Source: Bactericera cockerelli (taxonomy: Eukaryota > Arthropoda > Insecta > Hemiptera > Triozidae). Taken from it: 64,000 nucleotides of DNA. Below, piece after piece: positions 56,218 to 64,000 of the stretch. Position numbers and translations under genes: made by a program. Under the pieces are notes generated by a model. It saw nothing but the letters and a program-made list of their open reading frames with translations. It was not told where the DNA came from and ran no database searches. The stretch lies in assembly GCA_024516035.1 (NCBI GenBank), contig CM044956.1, positions 24,371,383 through 24,435,382 of the forward strand, written 5' to 3'. Position 1 is the first letter of the stretch, and the number at the start of each line of letters is the position of its first letter.

Positions 56218-57126
56218 GTGAGTGAGCTGCCTCTTCCATTCTGGAGGCCGCGGATGATATTTTGCTGGTATAGAATTTCAATAGTCAGGAATGAATGATA
56301 TTTGATAAGGAATGTACCCTGCCAATCATTTTTTGGTAATTAATAAAAATCGTAAAACGTTTATTTATTTCAACATCATAATATGTATCAAAAGTTCAAG
56401 ATGGTCAAAATTTTATTAATTTAAAATATCAATAAAAAAAGTCAAACAAGCAATAAATTAATTTAAAAAATATATTTTTATTTTTTGAACTGCTTTAGAT
56501 TTATTGCTTGCATTCCTCCATTCCTGATGCATATCTCACCTATTATGAAACAGAGTGTCAATTCGTGTACTTATGCCTGAAGAGAGCAGCATTAAGGACA
56601 TTATAGGGTGGCAAGGGGGGAGTGGGGGCAGGAAGAGTTGACAGGAAAGAGAGACAGCCGAGGGAGAAATATTTGTACCTTTTTTCATTCCGTTAATAAA
56701 TTTTCAATTAGTACATTTTGCTTCGCTAAAAAAAAAGGTGCGAGTTTCTGTTTTCCGCTCTCAGTGAGCGCCATAATGTTGCATGGTGTTATGCCTTGCT
56801 GAACCAGGTATATTAGGTGCCCTCTAATGAACATGAACATTAAATGTAATGCTAATGTTGGCAGGCATGACACAGTTACATACCTATACCTATGTACCTA
56901 ATGTCTATAGCTTGTGGGGAGGCATGAAACTTTTCATCACATTTAATCTGAATCTGCCTCTGTTATAAATTAGTACGAAAAAACTATTATTGTTGTCTTT
57001 GTGGTGTTGAAATTCTAGTCACAGTATGGTGACATGATTATCCTCATTAGTCTTGACCCCAGGAACTAGAGTTCTTTTCTATCAGAGCTTTATCTGAGTA
57101 CTTTTCATTATAATTAATTCTTAGCT
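56218..57126. other. Intergenic, no further exon recognised
   Basis: AT-rich with G-rich patches near 56608-56660. It would be intronic if the donor at 56218 is real. Confidence 0.4.
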
Positions 57127-57440
57127 TGAGCCAGACTCAGTGGCGTAAACGTAATAATGACTACTACCGTAGTTCAGAGATCCTGAGTTCAATTCTCGGT
57201 TGGAGCAGACTTTTTGAACAGAAAATTCGGTTCCCCCCAAAACACGTGAGGCTTATGGCATTTTGGACCCCAACCAGGCTGGGTGAGGTTAATTTGGGTA
57301 GCTGGTACGATTCCCAGCGAATCAAGGGTAAAAATCCCGTCCTAATTATCTCAAATCAGGACGTTATTACCAAAACAGAATCAGCTAGTCACAATAGATC
57401 TAATAAAGGTCGGTGTGATAATTTCTCTTGTGGAACCCCA
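57127..57440 (+). mobile_element. tRNA-derived SINE with RTE-type tail, copy 2
   Basis: CAGTGGCGTAAACG (decayed A box) and GAGTTCAATTCTCGG (B box) are followed by the same body and tail blocks as copy 1 at 48424 (GGTTGGAGCAGACTTTT; CCAGGCTGGGTGAGGTTAAT; CAGCGAATCAAGGGTAAAA). TCACAATAGATCTAATA and TCTCTTGTGGAAC at the 3' end link it to the repeat at 32546. Confidence 0.8.
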
Positions 57441-57663
57441 ACCAGCAACCAGTCTATAATACTAACACGTGTACTTGGTTCTATTTCTATTCTCTTATTA
57501 TTATGATGCTTATGTTCATGATTAGATTATACATACAATACTGAACTATGGTAAATTCATTGCTATAAATTAAATTAATAGAGGTTTAAAAATATCTAAT
57601 ATAATATACATACTAGGTTATTGGTATGTTAAAGCACTAAGCTTTTTAAAAACTATTCTATTA

Positions 57664-58243
57664 CTTCCGATGAATTTCTAATATTAGAAATCGGAAGTAT
57701 TGTGTTCGTTTTTGAAGAAAAAAAATATTTGTTTGCTCCGATTTCAATTTTTTTTCATATATCTTGACGTTTCATTCACTCCTGAGCAACTTTGGTTTTG
57801 TGCCTGTCTGTTAAGTCTGTTATTCCCTGTAACGCGCAAAGCTCAGAAACTACTGAACGGATTTCGACGAAATTTTGTACAGATAATAATAATGCTTTTT
57901 CTTTGTGTTATTATGTCACAATTTTCCCATTTTTAATTTATCAACTTCACACTAGCGGTTCTTGGAGATAGAGACCACAATGCGCATGATCTCTAACTTT
58001 TGATATGAACGCTTTTTTCTCGTGAAAGGTATACCCGATTTTGATGAACTTTGTATGTATAGGTAATGTATAAGCATGTTAGCGTTGTACATAATATATT
58101 TGTATTTATTTTTTAAATAAAATATGATTTAGCTCTGATATTCAAGAAAGACCAAATTTTGGACAAACAGTGCAAAAAAAGGGTCTACCTACGACTTACC
58201 GATACATAATTTGTGTAGGATCTAGAATGTAGAAAAAACAGTA
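57664..58243 (-). repeat. Hairpin-terminated repeat, copy 2 (minus strand)
   Basis: The reverse complement follows copy 1 (31303-31880) block by block: TTTTCTACATTCTAGATCC, TGTATCGGTAAGTCGTAG, TTGTCCAAAATTTGG, TTTGCGCGTTACAGGGAAT, AATCGGAGCAAACAAATAT and GAACACAATACTTCCG. It ends at the same 16-bp stem with a 4-nt bulge at the same place. The (GACA)n core is reduced to a few units. Confidence 0.75.
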
Positions 58244-58833
58244 TCAGTATATCAGTGTAAACAGAAAAGTGAGAAATTGTACTAAATAGATGTACATGAA
58301 TATCAGAACATACCTGGACAGCTGTTTCGAGCTTATTTGCTCTCATCAGCAGGTGATAGTTCTGATTATCCATGCCATAGATAGTATTCTACAATATATA
58401 TAAAAAAGTATAAAATCTCAAAATTGCCAAGTGTATACAACTATACATACAATGTGAACCAATCACGAGGAAGTATTGTGTCCACATAATTGGCAGTATA
58501 TTTTTTGTCCCATAGCAGAGCTATTTAAGCCTTATTTACGTAATTCGATAATGAGCTTTGCGCGGAACATTGTGTCGCTACTAGAACAATATCCCGAGTT
58601 ATTAATTCCAACATGCAAGCTGCAAGCACTAATCCACAATCCACATGTACGTACAGCCATGAATTAGCGGACTTTTCAGTGGCAAAAAACATCTCCATTT
58701 TTGTTTTGTTCCATAAGATAATGGTAGTAATTAATTGGAGTTTACAAGATATCAATTTTTTTGTCTATTGAAAAAATGTGTATTAAATTTTCTTATGTAC
58801 GGCCATGCTCCTCATTATCTTTATTTTAAAATG
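58244..58833. other. Intergenic, no gene seen
   Basis: AT-rich. Two overlapping short frames on opposite strands near 58525-58700 lack motifs. Confidence 0.45.
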
Positions 58834-58864
58834 ATTGTGTGTGTGTGTATGTGTGTGTAGGTGT

Positions 58865-58909
<45 letters not shown>

Positions 58910-59000
58910 TGTGTTTAATCTCGTAAAACTCGAGAACCACAAGTCGCATTGAGCTGAAATTTTGCATAGTAAGGGAGTTATTGCCACATTTCAACTTTGA
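58834..59000 (+). repeat. (GT)n microsatellite with attached repeat sequence
   Basis: A long interrupted GT run (58838-58914) passes into CTCGTAAAACTCGAGAACC and GAGCTGAAATTTTGCATAG. The wording is like that of the repeats at 18100 and 23580 (microsatellite next to 'ATCTC...GAAATTT'). Confidence 0.6.
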
Positions 59001-59133
59001 CGAGTGCAGATAACATTTTTTTGTCCTTTCAATTTTCTCGACGGTTCCCAATAATATGCTGAGTAATGTGGCTGTGTTAGGGGAAAAATTCAATTAAAAC
59101 ACATATTACGGGTTAGTTTCCTATGGTGCGTTT

Positions 59134-59635
59134 TAGATTCTTAAGGCGACGGACGGTGGTTCGAGTCCAAAGTCCAGTAAAGAAAAAATTAAATCAAGTT
59201 CGAGTTACATCACATCATTCACTTTGAAACCCAGTACGGATATCACGAATATCATACTTTATTGCTCACTACTCCTTTCTAAACGTAATCTAGTAGATAC
59301 TCATCTTACCTTGTAACTTTATGTATTGACAATAATTATCAATAGCTACCTAAGTACCAGTAGCACTACCAGTTATGGTACATTCAAAACACCCAAACCT
59401 ATTAGATACTTACCACCCAAACCTATTTAGGTTTTTGTTTAAAATTTTCCTAATATATTCAAACCTTAGATACTTAATTAGGTACCTAGTTACTACTTAT
59501 TTTCTCTTTTTTCTGTCAGTCAAAGTTATTAGATTGTAAACTGGAACTGACTGTTATACCTACTATGTATGCATGTAATATTATTTTCAAATAAAGACTA
59601 TTAAACATTTATTATTAAAAAAAAAAAAAAAAAAA
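59134..59635 (+). mobile_element. Retroposed SINE-like element with target-site duplication
   Basis: ATGGTGCGTTT at 59123-59133 is repeated exactly at 59636-59646. The element between starts next to TTCTTAAGGCG (partial A box), has a B box GGTTCGAGTCC (59156-59167), and ends with AATAAAGACTATTAAAC, then a run of about 20 A. The length of about 500 bp is long for a SINE, so the tail may derive from a LINE. No protein is encoded. Confidence 0.75.
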
Positions 59636-59699
59636 ATGGTGCGTTTAAAAAGTGTAGATTCTAAATCCAACACCTCGGCCGAGGTGTGAAGAACGCCTA

Positions 59700-59800
59700 T
59701 ACATAGATAGAAATATTAAATTGTACATTAAAAAAAAAAGAAAAGAAAAGTTGATGACGGACGATGGCAATGCCCACGGCATTCTCTTCCAAAATACCAA
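59700..59800 (-). mobile_element. 3' end of a non-LTR element (LEEN-type tail)
   Basis: On the minus strand the frame contains ILEENAVGIAIVRH followed by an A/T-rich end. The core matches the minus-strand segment near 3140. Confidence 0.4.
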
Positions 59801-61250
59801 TGTTTACCCAACATTCCCAACAGTCTATAGAGGAGGCGGAAGAACAGGGTAGTTGAATGATGGTGTAGGTATAAAAATTAATTATTTATCAATGAAATTA
59901 TGTTGGACACAAATCACTTGGGACTTCCCCCTCAATTAATTTGCGCTTAAATTAATTCGGAACTTCACGAGAATCATCATTTTTATTATTGATAAATTAA
60001 TCATTACCGTCCTATATACCTACGTAGATGACATATTGATGCACAATTGCACATGCACCATTATTAATAGGGCTATAATTATAACCAAAAATACATAATA
60101 GAACTATACAGTGATAAATTCCTATAATATGTTGCAGCTCAGGGTATAAACTCATATGTTACATCAGAATAAAAGATACGGTGCTGACGACTCGTCGACT
60201 CAATTATCTCAGAAGATTTACTAAAAGAAGATCAGAGAGCTCTCTCTAGCTTTCACCAAGATTAACTTACTGCAAATTGGATATTCCACTCAAATATAAG
60301 TACTGAGTAGGTACAGTGTGGGCTAATTCAACAGGTTCAGGCTCTTATAAAGATTTGTTTTTTGCCAGGAGCCTACAACATATAGTTAAACCAGAATTAC
60401 AAGCATACGATGGATACTATTATATGTATGGAAGATGAGAATAGAGTCTATAACGCAGAACATGCGTATTTCTATTATTGATCTCCCTTTTACTCATACA
60501 TTCACAATTTCCTTGTCCTCTAATAAGGAAAGTAATAAAATCGTCCGGTTAAAGTCTGAAAGTTACAAATATATATCGGCAAACTCTAGCGGGAACAAGC
60601 ATCCTCCTATCAGTAACTACATATAAGTATGCATATCAGCATACTTCACGACATCAGCAAAGATAATAAAACAGATCTACCATCTTATTACATTTTGATA
60701 ATAACTAACAACTGAATTATTACTATGGTTAATGAACAAAGAAATCTTGCAACAGATGCACAAAGCCATTACTTATAGCAATGCTCCTGCAACATATATT
60801 GCAGCATTCATAAAACCAACAGTACGTCACCATTTGTATTAAATATTGCACTGGGAATTGCAGCTCCTGCTTTAATAACATTAATGTACTGAAAACGGGA
60901 ATTCTTTCGGGAAGACTGAAATGAATAATGTCGCGGTCCATTAGGAGGGGGGGGGGTGAGAACAGGAGAGACAAACATTTAGCAAAGGTTTCATTGGGAA
61001 CCAAACTCCATTCAATGCGAGATGGTAGATCTGTTTTATAAATTACTTATGTATGAAGAGCAACATTAATAAAAGACTTGCTAACGATTGACGGTAGAGT
61101 GATAAATATCTAATTTAGAAGCGAATAAACAACACGCTATCAATAAATTTACAACATGACTATCTAACGACTAACGAGAGAGAAAATGAAACAAACTAGA
61201 CATGGCGGAATCAATGGCCACCTCATTAGTACTTTATTCAAAGTATACTG
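59801..61250. other. Intergenic, no gene seen
   Basis: AT-rich, with a G run of 10 at 60948-60957. Nothing else recognised. Confidence 0.5.
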
Positions 61251-61462
61251 GGTAAAACATTGGTTTTTGACCCCAAATTAGGGGTACACATTATAACTAT
61301 AAAATCAAATTTTCCAGATGTTTCGTGTTGCCTTTTTAGGGATTTTGTTGGAAAGTATCCCTCATATATTTTTTCTCGGAAGTAAGTAACTTATGGTCAT
61401 TTTTTTATTTTTTTCTCATATACACACCCATAAAAATTTAATGTCTAGTTACACCCTGTAGG
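61251..61462. repeat. Partial ACAGGGTGT-type repeat
   Basis: ACACCCTGTA at 61452-61461 is the family terminus. Near 61260-61310 TTTTTGACCCC and AGGGGTACACATTATAAC may be remnants of the other arm, but a full inverted match is not visible. Confidence 0.35.
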
Positions 61463-62020
61463 TTGTAGGTTATATAGGAAGTCATGTACTATTGCTACTC
61501 AAGTGATTATAAATTTTACTAGCTTTTTTTTGAAGGTAGGTATATTAAATATACCTGTGCCAAATGCTGGAGTACCCAACATGATAAAACCTATCCTGGG
61601 GTCCTGGTGTGCACTCAACAATGACAGTACTGACCCAAGTAACTTATGGTTTTCAATGAATTATTATTGAAACGCTTGCAGCTTGGACCTGGTAAGTTAC
61701 AGGGACCTACTAGTGTAAGATGGCAATATGTAAATAAAAAAGTCTGGAAACTCCTAAATATCCTTGGCTTTTTGAGTAAGTTTGAAATTTTGCACAGTAA
61801 ATCTAGATAATAAAACCTTCAATGAGTTTAATGTGAGTTGAGGACAGTAAGTTTGATGTTGAGAAGTTTGTGTGGTCCAAACTGGTCCCGGCTCTACGGT
61901 CACCACGGTCAAACTGAACAACTAAAAATATGAAAACACACCCCAGGGGAATGGAATGGATCACGCTAGCTAAGAAAAGTATCAAAGAAATGGTTGAACC
62001 TTGTATCGAACGATATTATT

Positions 62021-62021
<1 letters not shown>
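61463..62021. other. Intergenic, no gene seen
   Basis: AT-rich. Nothing recognised. Confidence 0.45.
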
Positions 62022-62054
<33 letters not shown>

Positions 62055-62332
62055 ATGAGTGTTTCACAGCCTTTTTTGTTTCGTAGCCATGAAACAGGAG
62101 CTACTGTAGACGCTTGTGGTCTGTGTTGTAGCCTGCCCATCCCGTAGTATGCCTCCCCTCTGATGGGCGAGAAGTGACACAATACTTCCCATTTAGGTGC
62201 TGGGTCAACACGAGCGAACCGGAAGGTATCCCTTACAAACAACTGTAACCAAATTTTGAATACAAATTTTTGTCGGCGCGGGGGTTCGAACCCGGGACCC
62301 TCCGCATGGCAAGCGAGTGCTTAACCACTAAT
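62022..62332 (-). mobile_element. tRNA-Gly-derived SINE, minus strand
   Basis: Read on the minus strand the head AGTGGTTAAGCACTCGC, then TTGCCATGCGG and CCCGGGTTCGAACCCCCG, follows tRNA-Gly(GCC): A box, an anticodon loop with GCC, and B box in order. The body contains GTTGACCCAGCACC, GCATACTACGGGATGGGC, CTACAACACAGACC and GGCTGTGAAACACTC. It ends in an A run (T run at 62022-62047 on the plus strand). The first few bases of the tRNA head are missing. The copy at 50920 shares the body almost base for base. Confidence 0.85.
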
Positions 62333-64000
62333 TATGTTGAAGTAGATCAATAATTTCGTACCATGCTGTAGTACGGGGAAAGAGTTGGTGCGTTTTGAGA
62401 ATAATTGAAAATTCTACAGACGCGAATGAAAATTACTCCACTCTACCTTCAAAGAAAGGGCAAGGAAATTGTTATTTGGAAACGCATGGAAGGTCATTTG
62501 GAGTAAACCCACACACAAATGACTCAATAAAATCGAGTACATAATCTACCTCATATTGCATTCCCGTGCAACAAATAATTCCAAGCAAAGTAAATTGAAA
62601 ATAAAAATGTCTCCACTAATAACAATGGAGTGGGGACAGTATGGAAAAGAAAAATCCAAAGCCAAAAACGTGAGCTGAGTACGAAAATCTTCCGTTAAGA
62701 GAAGTCGAAGGTTAGCCCATAGGGTGCGACTGTCACAAGTCAACAGGTGGGGGATTATCCAGGTATTTACCTCTTCGAAAGAGGTAATGCAGGATAGGGA
62801 AATATGGAAAACTATTAGAATTGAAGTAAGCAAACTCTAGCTATACTTTAGAATCGAGCCTAGAAGTGTAGATAACCACTGATGTATTTCTAGTCTACTT
62901 GGTGGTATACCTAATCTACTAAAAAGACCAAAGGGTTAAGGTTTGAAGTAAACAGTCGAAGTACGAGTTTAGCTTTCTATCCCTGTGTTGTGTCGCTCAG
63001 ACTTGCATGGAAATCATGATGTCGCTCCTATTTGACCTTTGTTTTCCTTTATATATTTTCGTCAAATAGGACGACGTGCCCTGCCATGCATAGTAACAAC
63101 GTACTCTATATAGTTCTACAGTATTGAACAATGTATGTGCTTGCTACTATTTATTTACTTTCTTACATCAACGCCCATGTAGATCATGATTTCATTTGTA
63201 TCGGGATTGTGACAAATTCAATATTTTGTTACTTTGCGTTAATGTTATCTTTCAAGTTTGTTTACTTAAAAGATGGTCAGATTGTGCTTTGCTGCATGAC
63301 ATGAAACTTCACTGCAATTGTACATTTCATTTTAGTCATCTCTAAAGTCCACAAACTCTAAAAATATGTTTCGTTGTTGTGATTAATATTTTTACATAAA
63401 ACGCAGAAATAAATCTAAACCTGAATAGTATAAAATTCCTTCATCAGGATTTTCTTCTGTAGCCTGGTGAGTTTTTTACTTTCTTTTTAATCTGTCCAAC
63501 GTCACCGTTTCTACAATGAATGATGTATTGTAGTTAACATAGAATATCGAAGTAATATGCTGTAGTTCGGAGGGGGATACATTGCTAAAAAAATATAGGT
63601 ATATATAATATTTGCATCAGTATGGAATAGCGGGAGGGAGAGATATTGGGATAATTTAGTTAAAAGCCCTGAAAAAAGCTTTACTGTCGGTTTCGTGACA
63701 AGTTGGCAATTTATTTGAGTTACAAATATATGGCTCGTTCTGTATCTCCTTCTCCCCCTACCTCCTGATAGTATGATTGAGATGTGGGACGAGAGTATAT
63801 AGAAAGGGATGGGGAATTGGGGGAATATTAGAATACAGGTATGTAAATTTCATTTAGGAGGCTCGTCAGAAAGGATTCGCTGTATATGACATAAAATACG
63901 TCTATTATTAGATACGTGAACATTTTCAGCAAAGCGTATACATTGATTTGACCGTCTCGAAGAACCTATAAGAGATTTTTCTTCTACCGCTAGTCGATTT
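62333..64000. other. Intergenic, no gene seen
   Basis: AT-rich sequence to the end of the window. No repeat or coding motif recognised. Confidence 0.5.

Noticed and set aside
57126..57506. A 126-codon plus-strand ORF
   Set aside because: It covers a tRNA-derived SINE (copy 2) and shows no protein motif.
58821..59093. A histidine/threonine-rich minus-strand protein
   Set aside because: The repeat part is the translated (CA)n microsatellite.
62270..62332. A functional tRNA-Gly gene on the minus strand
   Set aside because: The 5' acceptor strand is missing and the sequence continues into a SINE body with a poly(A) tail.

Overview
This window looks like nuclear DNA of an arthropod, most likely an insect. 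It is AT-rich and very gene-sparse. It holds split exons with GT-AG borders and AATAAA signals, tRNA-derived SINEs, non-LTR retrotransposons of animal type, MITEs and many microsatellites. The style of the repeats (long foldbacks starting ACAGGGTGTC, RTE-linked SINEs, runs of TAGG/CCTA) reminds me of hemipteran, planthopper-like genomes. That placement is an inference, not something the sequence proves.

Only two host protein genes are well supported. One is a small two-exon gene for a 128-residue protein of unknown function (15906-16471, +). The other is an intronless gene for a protein phosphatase inhibitor 2 (IPP-2) family protein (39475-40053, +). Weaker exon-like pieces lie at 17782-17829, 49480-49563, 52681-52872 and 56006-56217. 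They have splice-like borders, small open frames or cysteine patterns, but I cannot assign them to genes.

The rest is repeats. Positions 1-15900 hold a foldback repeat, degenerate SINE heads, an RTE-type LINE fragment on the minus strand, a 186-bp tandem duplication and microsatellites. Positions 18286-22984 hold an I-clade-like LINE (RT, RNase H, terminal zinc knuckle) broken by a second, 5'-truncated LINE that carries a 3'-UTR hairpin. Positions 23000-33700 hold a repeat ending in a hairpin, GA-rich minisatellites (28-bp and 81-bp units), a foldback pair and a 50-bp tandem array. Positions 33900-44100 hold homopolymers, three MITE families and the IPP-2 gene. Positions 48400-62350 are a dense SINE, foldback and LINE landscape: two foldbacks of about 0.7-0.8 kb, two copies of a tRNA-Gly-derived SINE, SINEs whose tail is shared with the RTE fragment, and a second full copy of the hairpin-terminated repeat.

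The most unusual material is (a) the family of nearly whole-length palindromic elements with ACAGGGTGTC ends, which would be transcribed as long hairpin RNAs, and (b) a repeat superfamily with a (GACA)-type core and a terminal hairpin whose stem differs between subfamilies while pairing is kept. The genes do not form a pathway or operon. No searches could be run, so family calls rest on motifs read by eye.
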